A DNA stretch of 53,204 nucleotides from Thiomargarita sp. (GTDB taxonomy: Bacteria; Pseudomonadota; Gammaproteobacteria; Beggiatoales; Beggiatoaceae), in assembly GCA_020726335.1 (NCBI GenBank), contig DYSU01000003.1, positions 18,532-71,735 on the forward strand, given 5' to 3'. Below the pieces are notes generated by a model. The model worked only from the letters and a program-made list of their open reading frames with translations. It searched no databases and was not told the DNA's origin. Both the position numbers and the translations under genes were made by a program. Below are positions 37,015-47,414 of this stretch, piece after piece. Positions within the stretch are counted from its first letter, which is position 1; each line of letters starts with the position of its first letter.

Positions 37015-38102
37015 TTCGGGTTTTCACTGGCCAATTCATGCGTTTCGGGTTTTTTCTCTGTGGGCGCAGTTGTTTTTTTTGTAGGTGTCGTGGGCGGGCT
37101 TGCCGTCAGTTTTTCGCTGGATGGTAGGGTTGAGGTTAGGTTGAGCGGTTTATCTTGAAACGCTTCTTTGGCAATCTCGGCGATGCCTGACAATGCGCCC
37201 AACACATGCGACGCTTCCAACGGCATCAACAACACTTTGTGATTATTCGCGCTGGCCATTTCGCTCAAAGCCGTGATATATTTTTGCGCGACAAAATAAT
37301 TCACCGCTTGAATACTCCCCTTGCTAATCGCCTCTGACATCAAGCGGGTGGCCTCCGCTTCGGCTTTGGCAATGTCTAACCGCCCTTCAGCCTCTAACCG
37401 CGCACTTTCACGGTTGGCTTCAGCTTCAGCAAACATGGTGATCTTTTTCGCTTCCGCTTCCAATCTTGCTTGGGTTTTTTTACCTTGTGCCACCAATTCA
37501 ATGGATTTTTGTTCGCCTTCTGCCCGCGAAATCGCCGCTTGTTTTTGTTTTTCTGCTTTCAATTGTTCTGACATCGCCAACAAAACATCTTCAGGCGGTT
37601 TAATGTCTTTGATTTTTACCCGATGAATTTTCACCCCCCATGGGTTGGTGACATCATCGGCATCTTCCAACAATTCATTGGTGATGCGGTCACGTTGGGA
37701 CAATACTTCACTCAAAGTCATCGAACCCATGCCGCCCCGAATCGCTGTGGCCACCCAATTGACAATAGAGCCTTCCAAATCAGTGACCGAATAAGTGGAT
37801 TTTACCACATCGACAATTTCGTAAAACACCACGGCATCGACTTCAACGCTGGCACTGTCACCCGTGATGACTTTTTGTGGTTTTAAGTCCATATGTTGTT
37901 GCCGTATATCCACTTTATTGCTGATGCTCTCATACAGCGGCATGATAAACCCCATACCGGGTTCTAAACTACGGGTGTATTTGCCCAAGCGTTGCACCGT
38001 ATAACGCCAACCTTGCGGTACAATTTGTACCCCTTGATAACCGACGGCTGTTATCCCCCCAGCGAAAAAAAGGCCTAATGATAACTGAAGCCATAAGGGC
38101 AT
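37011..38102 (-). CDS. qmcA: SPFH/stomatin-like membrane protein, QmcA type
   Basis: 363 residues. One N-terminal membrane helix, then the SPFH domain: VPQGWRYTVQRLGKYTRSLE, PGMGFIMPLYESI, MTLSEVLSQRDRITNELLED, then a long charged coiled coil (about 190-265: AISRAEGEQKSIELVAQGKK onward, rich in Ala/Glu/Lys), YFVAQKYITALSEMA, and a Pro/Thr/Lys-rich tail. Such proteins form large membrane-bound rings and regulate proteases or organise lipid domains. A strong AGGAGA site precedes the ATG; nfeD follows with ATGA overlap. Confidence 0.92.
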   Translation of the reverse strand: MPLWLQLSLGLFFAGGITAVGYQGVQIVPQGWRYTVQRLGKYTRSLEPGMGFIMPLYESISNKVDIRQQHMDLKPQKVITGDSASVEVDAVVFYEIVDVVKSTYSVTDLEGSIVNWVATAIRGGMGSMTLSEVLSQRDRITNELLEDADDVTNPWGVKIHRVKIKDIKPPEDVLLAMSEQLKAEKQKQAAISRAEGEQKSIELVAQGKKTQARLEAEAKKITMFAEAEANRESARLEAEGRLDIAKAEAEATRLMSEAISKGSIQAVNYFVAQKYITALSEMASANNHKVLLMPLEASHVLGALSGIAEIAKEAFQDKPLNLTSTLPSSEKLTASPPTTPTKKTTAPTEKKPETHELASENPK

Positions 38103-38929
38103 GGTATTCTCCTGTTGAACGGTGATTGATAACCTGTATGTGCATGAATTCGTTTATTTTTTAGCAATTGTTGCAACCGTTGTTGATTATCAGCCTCTTG
38201 ACTGCGGTCATTTTCTGGATGCCACAAGTGCAACACAGCGGTGGCAAAACGCCCTTGTTTGCGTTTGATGCCATGGCGCAACAAACGCACCACCAAATCA
38301 GCGTCTTCATGCCCCCAGCCTTGGTATTGTTGTTCAAAACCGTTGATGGCCAGCAAATCTTCGCGCCACAAGCCAAGATTACACGACATCGCGCCGCGCC
38401 AATCTTGATTAAACCGCCGCCAAAAACCATCGCCGACATGAATCAGCGGCAAAAAACGGTTGATATTGCCCGCCAAATAATAACGCAAGCCTTGAAAAAC
38501 CGACAGCCGCCACAGCGGAATTTGTTTTGCCAACACCGCTTGGCTGAAGGTTTGACTGCATAAAATCCGCTGGCCTGCGACAAAATAACCGCACTCGGCC
38601 AATTGATAATGGCGGCGGATAAAATCAGTTTGCGGCACGGTATCGCCGTCCAAAAAAACCACATAATCGCCCGTGGCATAAGTCAAAGCCAGATTGCGCG
38701 CCTGCGCGGCACGAAACCCCAAATCAGCTTGCCAAGCATAAAACAAAGCAAAAGGCCAAGCGGTTTGTAATACCGCATTTTTGGTTGCCGCACGGGAACC
38801 ATCATCCGCAATAATGACTTGAAATGCTTGATAATCTTGCGCCGCCAAGCCTTGCAATACCCACAACAAACTGTCAAGGCGGTTATAAGTGGTGACAATC
38901 ACACTGATTTGTTGCGGTTTACGCGACAT
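38075..38929 (-). CDS. family 2 glycosyltransferase with galactosyltransferase-type C-domain
   Basis: 284 residues. QISVIVTTYNRLDSLLWVL and IIADDGS near the N-terminus, YVVFLDGDTVPQTDFI with the DxD motif, and GWGHEDADLVVRLLRHG, the HEDxD pattern of the N-terminal galactosyltransferase/chondroitin-type polymerase families. It overlaps the start of the stomatin gene by 28 bases, so it is the first gene of the GT-stomatin-NfeD-tmk unit. It may work with the polysaccharide cluster on the other strand; its sugar is unknown. Confidence 0.9.
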   Translation of the reverse strand: MSRKPQQISVIVTTYNRLDSLLWVLQGLAAQDYQAFQVIIADDGSRAATKNAVLQTAWPFALFYAWQADLGFRAAQARNLALTYATGDYVVFLDGDTVPQTDFIRRHYQLAECGYFVAGQRILCSQTFSQAVLAKQIPLWRLSVFQGLRYYLAGNINRFLPLIHVGDGFWRRFNQDWRGAMSCNLGLWREDLLAINGFEQQYQGWGHEDADLVVRLLRHGIKRKQGRFATAVLHLWHPENDRSQEADNQQRLQQLLKNKRIHAHTGYQSPFNRRIPCPYGFSYH

Positions 38930-38974
38930 AAAAACCTTGTCATATGTTTGTCATCAAACTTGTCGTAACATAGC

Positions 38975-39949
38975 ATGAATTTAATCTGGAATATAGAAAA
39001 ACCAATGCAATATAACACGTTTGATTCCTATATCGATTTAGAAAAACAACGTTTGATTCAATACCTCGCCCCTGCAATGACCCCATTGGCGCAAGAACTG
39101 GTGGATTATTGGCTGGATAAAAATCAATTAAATCAAGTGCTATGGCGCGTGTTTTCTTGTCCATCCGCCTTAAAACAATGCCAATACCTGTATTTGGTTG
39201 ACAACAGCGGGTCACAAATCAGCAGTAACATCAGTCCCAACCAAATGGATGACAGCGCGTATGGCCAAGATTTGACCCAGCGGCCTTATCTGCAAACCAT
39301 ACCCGAACAACAAGACCTGTGGTTATCAGAAATGTATGTCAGCAAAATTGATGGCAAAAGCTGTATCAGCGCGGTACAACGGATTTACAATCCGCAAAAC
39401 ATCGTTTTGGGCTATTTAATTGCCGATTTTTCCCTGTTGTCCTTGCCCGCCAATGCCAGCGCGCTGGCCGATAGACGCATTTGGTTGCAAGCCAAAGGCG
39501 ACCCTGCAATACGCAGCACTTTGTTTCAACAATCAAGAATTCAAAGTTTGCTGGATGACAACATCGACAACACCATCAACATCATTGATGAACTGATGCA
39601 ACAACGTGGTGTCTTTCAAGCGAAAATTCATTTTTCCAGTGCGCGCATCACGTTGTGGCTGTATGATGACCCGTATCGTTATCGGGTGCATTTATACCGC
39701 GAAATTCAACAAGCCTGCATGGCATATCCCCCGCGTGCTTACCCCGTTGAAGCCGTGGTTGCGCTCGAACAAATCAAAACCGTGTTTCAAAATTTCAAAA
39801 GATTGCGGTTTATGGATGACACCGTGTATTTGCGCGCAGGTTCATTAAACCTGATCAACGGCATGATTTCGCTCAATTTTTCCTGCGATGGCACCCATTA
39901 TTTGCCCTTGGAAGATTTTTTACGACGGCCTGATTTTTATTTAAGTTGA
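38975..39949 (+). CDS. soluble PDC sensor domain protein
   Basis: 324 residues, no signal peptide and no membrane helix. YLYLVDNSGSQISSNISPNQ, GQDLTQRPYLQTIP and a VLGYLIADFSLLSL segment fit a PDC/Cache-type ligand-binding fold, usually found outside the membrane in chemoreceptors. Here it appears to be free in the cytoplasm, with a C-terminal region (about 215-324) I do not recognise. Start uncertain: ATG at 38975 or at 39005. It is divergent from the GT2 gene and converges with prfB, one base apart. Ligand unknown. Confidence 0.72.
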   Translation: MNLIWNIEKPMQYNTFDSYIDLEKQRLIQYLAPAMTPLAQELVDYWLDKNQLNQVLWRVFSCPSALKQCQYLYLVDNSGSQISSNISPNQMDDSAYGQDLTQRPYLQTIPEQQDLWLSEMYVSKIDGKSCISAVQRIYNPQNIVLGYLIADFSLLSLPANASALADRRIWLQAKGDPAIRSTLFQQSRIQSLLDDNIDNTINIIDELMQQRGVFQAKIHFSSARITLWLYDDPYRYRVHLYREIQQACMAYPPRAYPVEAVVALEQIKTVFQNFKRLRFMDDTVYLRAGSLNLINGMISLNFSCDGTHYLPLEDFLRRPDFYLS

Positions 39950-39950
39950 G

Positions 39951-41043
39951 CTACAACGCCTTTAAACTGGCGACAATAAACCCATCCAACCCACCATCCA
40001 ACACCGCTTGCGTGTTGCTGGTTTCATGGCCTGTGCGCAAATCTTTAATCCGCGATTGATCCAACACATACGAACGAATTTGACTGCCCCAACCGATGTC
40101 CGCTTTGCTGTCTTCGACCACTTTTTTTTCCGCATTGCGCGCTAAAACCTGTTGTTCATACAACTTGGCCTTGAGCTGTTTCATCGCCGTGGCTTTGTTT
40201 TTGTGTTGTGAGCGTTCATTTTGGCATTGGGTGACGATGCCCGAAGGGTTATGGGTGATGCGCACCGCCGATTCAGTGCGGTTGACGTGTTGCCCACCCG
40301 CACCGCTGGCACGATAAACATCAATACGCAAATCCGCAGGATTGATGTCAATCGCAATGTCGTCATCCACTTCGGGTGAAACAAACACAGCGGCAAAGGA
40401 CGTGTGGCGGCGATTGCCCGAATCAAACGGCGATTTGCGTACCAAGCGATGTACACCCGTTTCAGTGCGCGCCCAACCGAATGCATACACACCTTCCAGC
40501 CGAAGGGTCGCGCTTTTTATCCCCGCCACATCGCCTGCGGAGACTTCAATCAATTCCACTTTGAATTGATGGGTTTCTGCCCAACGCAAATACATGCGCA
40601 ACAACATTTCTGCCCAATCTTGCGCTTCGGTGCCGCCTGAGCCTGATTGAATGTCTAAAAAGGCGTTGCCGCTGTCCATTTCGCCTGAAAACATGCGGGT
40701 AAATTCCAGTTGCGCCAGTTGTTGTTCAACAAGCTGTAAATCAGCGCGCACCGCCGCCACTGTGGCTTCATCTTGTTCTAAATCAGCCAGTTGCAACAAT
40801 TCTTTGGCATCTTGTAAGCCCTGATGGAGGGCATCCATGCTGTCAATGATGTGTTTAAGTTGGATTTGTTCTTGATTGAGGGTGTGCGCTTGTTCGGGAT
40901 TTTGCCAGACATCGGGCTGGGCAAGTTCTAAGGTAACTTCTTGTAAACGCTCTAATTTAACATCGTAGTCAAAGAGACCCCCGTAAAATCACCAGCCGTT
41001 GTTGTTTGTCTTTAATTGACTGAAAATCCAAGCCTAATTCCAT
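39951..41043 (-). CDS. prfB: peptide chain release factor 2, programmed +1 frameshift
   Basis: RF2, 363 residues in total, releases peptides at UGA and UAA. The first 24 codons run from the ATG at 41043 (AGGAC upstream) to a CTT at 40974-40972, followed by an in-frame TGA at 40971-40969. A +1 shift there resumes at GAC and continues as DYDVKLERL to the stop at 39951. Later motifs are SPFDSG (RF2 stop-codon recognition), [15 protein letters not shown] with the catalytic GGQ, and [15 protein letters not shown]. lysS, the usual downstream gene, is absent. Confidence 0.97.
40968..40983 (-). promoter_or_regulatory. prfB: RF2 programmed frameshift site
   Basis: On the coding strand the site reads CGGGGGTCTCTTTGAC: an anti-Shine-Dalgarno-pairing GGGGG, a three-base spacer, the slippery codon CTT and the UGA stop followed by C. 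It matches the classic RF2 autoregulation site (AGGGGGTATCTTTGAC), where scarcity of RF2 favours the +1 shift and thus more RF2. Confidence 0.96.
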
Positions 41044-41080
41044 GTTATCGTCCTGTTTTATAAAAATCAAACTAATTGCA

Positions 41081-41677
41081 TTAAGTTTTAACTATTTTAA
41101 CGTATTCAAACAGCAGAATCACTTGGCGCACGCCGTCCACTCGTCGAACTAAATTGACCAACGAACGCGCTTCTTCTTGCGTGACCAAGCCCATCAAATA
41201 CGCCCTGTCATGGTTGACGGTCACTTGCACCAACGACACATTGATGCCAACATAGCCCAACAAAGTGGAATTAACGCGGGTGGAAGTCAATAAATCGTTG
41301 TGCGCCTGCTGTTCACTGCGCGGCTCAAAAGATAAAATTTCATTATAAACTTTGCGCACCCCCGTCACGCTTTCGGCCAGTTGTTTGGCATAAACGGCTT
41401 GGGCTTCATTCGGGGCTTCGCCCGTCAACAACACGATCTTGTTGTAGGTTTCGGCAAAAATGCGGGTGTTGTTTTGCAAAAACGGCTCTTTATTAATCAA
41501 TTGATTGATTTTTTTAGCGATTTCGCCATCGCTGGACTGTATATCAGGATGGCGGCGGTCGTTTAACATCGCCACACCGCTGCCTGTCACCACCGATGCG
41601 GCTGTCAACAACACCCCCATGGCACACGCGTTTAACAGCAAACTGCCAATGATGAATCCCCACGCCCATTTTTTCAT
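41081..41677 (-). CDS. dolP: dual BON-domain lipoprotein DolP (YraP)
   Basis: 198 residues. The lipobox SLLLNAC gives the lipidated Cys at about 18. Two BON domains follow (about 48-115: IAKKINQLINKEP, and 125-195: NSTLLGYVGINVSLVQVTV, GLVTQEEARSLVNLVRRVDG). DolP is an outer-membrane lipoprotein that supports envelope integrity and BamA function. Position directly after diaA (11 bases) matches diaA-yraP in E. coli. Confidence 0.92.
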   Translation of the reverse strand: MKKWAWGFIIGSLLLNACAMGVLLTAASVVTGSGVAMLNDRRHPDIQSSDGEIAKKINQLINKEPFLQNNTRIFAETYNKIVLLTGEAPNEAQAVYAKQLAESVTGVRKVYNEILSFEPRSEQQAHNDLLTSTRVNSTLLGYVGINVSLVQVTVNHDRAYLMGLVTQEEARSLVNLVRRVDGVRQVILLFEYVKIVKT

Positions 41678-41688
41678 GACAAACCCCC

Positions 41689-43764
<2,076 letters not shown>

Positions 43765-43768
<4 letters not shown>

Positions 43769-44496
43769 CTGGATACCCTGCAACGCGGACGTTTAACCTG
43801 CAATAAATAATTGACCGACACATCACTGTTTAAGCGGTATTTTTGGGTAAAAGGGTTGTAGCCCATCCCTTTCATTGCCTGTAGTTCAAAGCCCGCCTGT
43901 CTTGCCCAACGCGCCAATTGCGCGGGGGTGATGAATTTTTGATAATCGTGTGTGCCTTTGGGCAATAAACCCAGCAGATATTCCGCGCCGACAATCGCCA
44001 GGCAATAGGCTTTGGGGTTTTTGTTGAGGGTGGAAAAAAACACAAGGCCGTTGGGTTTAACCAAATCAAAACACGCTTGCACCACCGACGCGGGGTCTGG
44101 CACATGTTCGAGCATTTCCATGCAACACACGCCATCAAATGATGCAGGCTGTTGTTGTGCCAGTGTTTCCACCGCAATGCACTGATAAACCACGTTTAAA
44201 CCCGATTCGTGCAAATGCAGTTTGGCCACGTTTAATGACGCTGTGGCCAAATCAAGGCCCGTCACAACCGCGCCACGCGCCGCCATGCTTTCGGCCAAAA
44301 TACCGCCGCCACAACCGACATCCAACACCGTTTTGCCTTTGAGTGGCAAGGCGTGGTCAATAAAATTCAAGCGCAACGGGTTGATGTCGTGCAATGGTTT
44401 AAATTCGCTGTTTGCATCCCACCAACGGCTGGCCAAAGCCGCGAATTTGTCCAATTCTTGTTGATCTCTATTGGCCGTGGTATAGTTTTCCATCAT
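43765..44496 (-). CDS. ubiG: ubiquinone biosynthesis O-methyltransferase UbiG
   Basis: 243 residues. It does both O-methylations of ubiquinone. KFAALASRWWDANSEFKPLH and DINPLRLNFID are the UbiG opening; VLDVGCGGGILAESMA is the SAM-binding motif; CMEMLEHVPDP and FFSTLNKNPKAY follow. Two adjacent ATGs (44496, 44493) follow AGGAAG. The tail reads VKRPRCRVSS. The UbiC-like gene 1.7 kb away belongs to the same pathway. Confidence 0.96.
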
Positions 44497-44575
44497 GCGC
44501 TTGCTTCCTGTAAAGTGCCAATATCCATTGTACGAGACCGCTTTTAATAAGTCACCCCCAACCAAAGGATAAACC

Positions 44576-45214
44576 GTGCGATATTTTTTAGGGTTATTTT
44601 ACCTTATTCCCTTGATTTCTCATGCATTAGAAGTCAATATCACCGCCGACATGCCCAGCTTGGACGTGTTACATGCGGGCAAAGAAATCACCCTTCAACG
44701 CAACCAAAACCCTGACAATAAAATCGCCGATGATTATGCCAAAACTTCACGCGCTTGCCCGCCATTTTGCATTCAACCCATGCACCTAGCCGAAGGGGTG
44801 GAAACCGTGGGCGAATTGGAGGTGTTGGCTTATCTGGACAAAAGCAGTTGGGGCGACAAAGACATTTTAGTGATTGATTCGCGCACCCCCGATTGGCTGG
44901 CAAAAGGCACCATTCCCGCCTCAATCAACATTCCATGGACTGTATTCAACCTGAAAAACGGCGCAAACACCCTTGAAATCACCGACATCATGACCCAACA
45001 ATTTGGCGTGAAGCAAGTGGATGATTTATTAGATTTTACCGAGGCCAAAACCTTGGTCTTGTATTGCAACGGGCCTTGGTGCGGTCAATCAGCCATCAGC
45101 ATCAAAACCTTGCTCAGTTTTGGCTATCCCGCACACAAAATCAAATGGTACCGTGGCGGGATGCAAGCATGGGAATCCTTTGGCTTCAACACAGTAAAAA
45201 CCAAAGGAAAATAA
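44576..45214 (+). CDS. secreted rhodanese-domain protein
   Basis: 212 residues, GTG start with AAAGGA. A signal peptide (RYFLGLFYLIPLISHA) is followed by a linker with a CPPFC motif (C61-C65), then a rhodanese fold: DILVIDSRTPDWLAKGTIP, and active-site loop LYCNGPWCGQS with the likely sulfur-carrying C164 and a nearby C169. It may handle sulfur in the periplasm, or bind metal or redox partners through the CPPFC pair. It is four bases from the TPR gene, so they are likely co-expressed. Actual substrate unknown. Confidence 0.88.
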   Translation: MRYFLGLFYLIPLISHALEVNITADMPSLDVLHAGKEITLQRNQNPDNKIADDYAKTSRACPPFCIQPMHLAEGVETVGELEVLAYLDKSSWGDKDILVIDSRTPDWLAKGTIPASINIPWTVFNLKNGANTLEITDIMTQQFGVKQVDDLLDFTEAKTLVLYCNGPWCGQSAISIKTLLSFGYPAHKIKWYRGGMQAWESFGFNTVKTKGK

Positions 45215-45218
45215 CCCG

Positions 45219-46163
45219 TTGGACACAACACCATTAGCCCGCTTTATGAAGTTCTGGCTGTTAGCGGTGTTCAGTTTTTCATCTCAAGCGGCATGGTTTC
45301 AAAGTGCCGAGCATCAAGGCCGTTGGGCTTTTGCCCAGCAAAACTATCCGCAAGCGGCCAACCAGTTTCAAGACCCTTATCGGCGCGGCGTGGCTTTGTA
45401 TCGTGCAAGCCGTTTTGCCGATGCCGCTGTGGCGTTCAAACAACCGCAACGGGCTGAAGTTCACGCTGACGCGCTGTATAATTTAGGCAACGCTTATTTT
45501 CAAATGGCGCAATACCCGCAAGCGATTGAAAGTTATCAACAATTATTGGCCATCCAAGCGAAACACCCAGACGGCGCGTTTAATTTAGCATTGGCGCGTA
45601 AGTTATTGGCTTTACAACAAAAACAGCAAAACAAACCCTTGCCGCCGAAAAAACCACCGAAAAAATCGCCCAAAGCGGAAAAAAGCAAAAACAGCCCACA
45701 AAAGGATGAGAGCAAAGCACAACCGAGCGAACAAACTGAAAATGCTCAAAAAAAGGGAAGCGGCACAAAAGAAGGTGGGCATGGTCAACAACAGCAAGCG
45801 AACAGCGACAGCCAACCCGTTGGCCAAACAGCGATCCAAACAGGACAAAACGGCTTTGCGCAACCGAGCAAAAACAGCTCACAACAAGCGATGACCGCCG
45901 GCAAACAAACCGTTGCGCCCCGCCCACCCTCAACTTATGAACCGATTGACAGCCCAGCGGTACACCAATTTGACCAACAAAAAACGCAAACAGAGGCAAA
46001 CACCGCCCGCCCGCCTTTGGCTGTGCATTTTTCTGAACGACAGGTTAAACATTGGCTCAGCCATGTGGAAGGTGATGCCAGCCATTTATTAAAAAACCAA
46101 TTCATGTTAGAAGAAATGCGCCAAAATAAACAATCCCGTTTGTTTGAACCGCGTCCGTGGTAA
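45219..46163 (+). CDS. BatC-like TPR protein without a VWA domain
   Basis: 314 residues. Signal peptide (FWLLAVFSFSSQA), TPR repeats (about 30-130: WAFAQQNYPQAANQF, YNLGNAYFQMAQYPQAIESY), then a Lys/Gln/Pro/Ser-rich disordered region (about 135-265) and a conserved-looking C-terminus, VKHWLSHVEGDASHLLKNQF. That tail and the TPR block are what follows the VWA domain in BatB-BatC fusions of aerotolerance operons, but here no VWA domain is attached. Start: TTG at 45219 has AAAGGA ten bases upstream; ATG at 45246 does not. Four bases from the rhodanese stop, three from the UbiC-like gene. Confidence 0.8.
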   Translation: MDTTPLARFMKFWLLAVFSFSSQAAWFQSAEHQGRWAFAQQNYPQAANQFQDPYRRGVALYRASRFADAAVAFKQPQRAEVHADALYNLGNAYFQMAQYPQAIESYQQLLAIQAKHPDGAFNLALARKLLALQQKQQNKPLPPKKPPKKSPKAEKSKNSPQKDESKAQPSEQTENAQKKGSGTKEGGHGQQQQANSDSQPVGQTAIQTGQNGFAQPSKNSSQQAMTAGKQTVAPRPPSTYEPIDSPAVHQFDQQKTQTEANTARPPLAVHFSERQVKHWLSHVEGDASHLLKNQFMLEEMRQNKQSRLFEPRPW

Positions 46164-46169
46164 ACCGTG

Positions 46170-46688
46170 ATGAAATCTGTATTAAAGTGGTCTAAATTGA
46201 GTGTGTTTCAACGCATTATGTTGAAAACCGATGGCACGCTGACCGAAATTTTAGAAGCGTATTTGGCCGAGCCGATTCAAATGCAAAAAATCGCTGAAGA
46301 TTTATACACTTGCCAAAACGACATGCCTGCGTTGCAAATTCAGGCGGGGCAAAACGTGTTGGACAGAAAAATTCTGTTGCAAGGCCAACACAGCCAAACC
46401 AATTGGGTGTATGCGCATTCGCTGTTGGTGCCTGACCGTTTGCGTGCTGATTTTTGGCAAGAATTGCGCGAATCGCAACAGCCCATTGGCCGTTTGTGGT
46501 TAAAATATAAAACAGAAACGTATCGGGAATTTATCGCCAGCCACAGCCAAACAGCCGGCGATTTGGCGCAGTATTTTGGCTTATCTGCCCAATCCATATT
46601 GTATTCAAGAACCTATCGGGTCTATTGCCAAGGCCTGCCCGTCATCATGATCACCGAAAAATTTCCCGCCCACTATTTTTGCCCATAA
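46170..46688 (+). CDS. UbiC-like chorismate lyase family protein
   Basis: 172 residues. FQRIMLKTDGTLTEILEAYL at the start, DRKILLQG (R67), WVYAHSLLVPD, QQPIGRLWL (G108) and PVIMITEKFP (E164) line up with UbiC motifs (RxxxL, P-L-G, TELF). UbiC makes 4-hydroxybenzoate from chorismate for ubiquinone. The fold call is good; because these families also include proteins of unknown substrate, the reaction is inferred. ubiG in the window supports it; ubiA is not present. GTG at 46167 is an equal alternative start. Confidence 0.78.
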   Translation: MKSVLKWSKLSVFQRIMLKTDGTLTEILEAYLAEPIQMQKIAEDLYTCQNDMPALQIQAGQNVLDRKILLQGQHSQTNWVYAHSLLVPDRLRADFWQELRESQQPIGRLWLKYKTETYREFIASHSQTAGDLAQYFGLSAQSILYSRTYRVYCQGLPVIMITEKFPAHYFCP

Positions 46689-46697
46689 ACGGCGGCT

Positions 46698-47405
46698 TTA
46701 TAAGCCCAAATAGGCGCGTTGTATGTCAGGGTTTTGTGACAGTGCTTGGCCTGTGCCGCTTAGATGAATGCGGCCATTGACCATGACATAAGCGCGATGG
46801 GCAAGACGCAAAGCGTGGCAGGCGTTTTGTTCCACCAGAAAAATGCTGATGCCTTGTTTATTAATGTATTCAATAACTTGAAAAATTTGTTTGACCATCA
46901 GCGGCGCAAGCCCCAGCGACGGTTCATCCAGCAACAACAAACGCGGGCGACTCATCAATGCACGGGCAATGGCCAACATTTGTTGTTCGCCGCCTGACAG
47001 AGTGCCGCCCAGTTGTTCTTGTCTTTCGGCTAAACGTGGAAATAAATCAAATACTTGCGCCAATTGGGTTTTATGGTGTTGCGGTTGCAAACAGCCCATG
47101 GCCAAGTTTTCCAATACCGTCATGCGGGCAAAAATCCGCCGTCCTTCAGGCACATGGGCGATGCCTGCGTGAATAATCTCATGGGTGGGCAAAGCGGTGA
47201 TGTCTTGGCCTGCAAAATAAACCTTGCCCGCGGTGGCTTTGGGGTCGCCACACACCGTCATCAATAAAGTGGATTTGCCCGCGCCATTGGCACCGATGAG
47301 GGTGACGATTTCGCCTTGTTGCACTGAAACATTGACTTGGTGCAAGACTTGAATCACGCCATAACAACTGTTAAGTTGTTGAATATTTAATAAAACTGAA
47401 TCCAT
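46698..47405 (-). CDS. livF: branched-chain amino acid ABC transporter ATPase LivF-type
   Basis: 235 residues. Walker A GANGAGKSTLLMTV, HVPEGRRIFARMTVLENLAMG (the LivF-specific PEGR motif), signature LSGGEQQMLAIARAL, Walker B LLLLDEPSLGLAPL. In the usual set it pairs with LivG under LivHM permeases and the LivJ binding protein; none of these are nearby. Start ATG at 47405 or GTG at 47414. Follows the PAP2 gene on the same strand. Confidence 0.9.
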   Translation of the reverse strand: MDSVLLNIQQLNSCYGVIQVLHQVNVSVQQGEIVTLIGANGAGKSTLLMTVCGDPKATAGKVYFAGQDITALPTHEIIHAGIAHVPEGRRIFARMTVLENLAMGCLQPQHHKTQLAQVFDLFPRLAERQEQLGGTLSGGEQQMLAIARALMSRPRLLLLDEPSLGLAPLMVKQIFQVIEYINKQGISIFLVEQNACHALRLAHRAYVMVNGRIHLSGTGQALSQNPDIQRAYLGL

Positions 47406-47414
47406 GAGCTTCAC

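Noticed and set aside
45580-45999. 139-codon minus-strand frame within the BatC-like gene
   Set aside because: Shadow of the Lys/Gln-rich linker; Phe/Cys/Val-rich translation without start signals.
46694-46706. GGCTT/AAGCC palindrome between the convergent UbiC-like and livF genes
   Set aside because: Five-base stem with no T-run and overlapping the livF stop codon; too weak to call a terminator.
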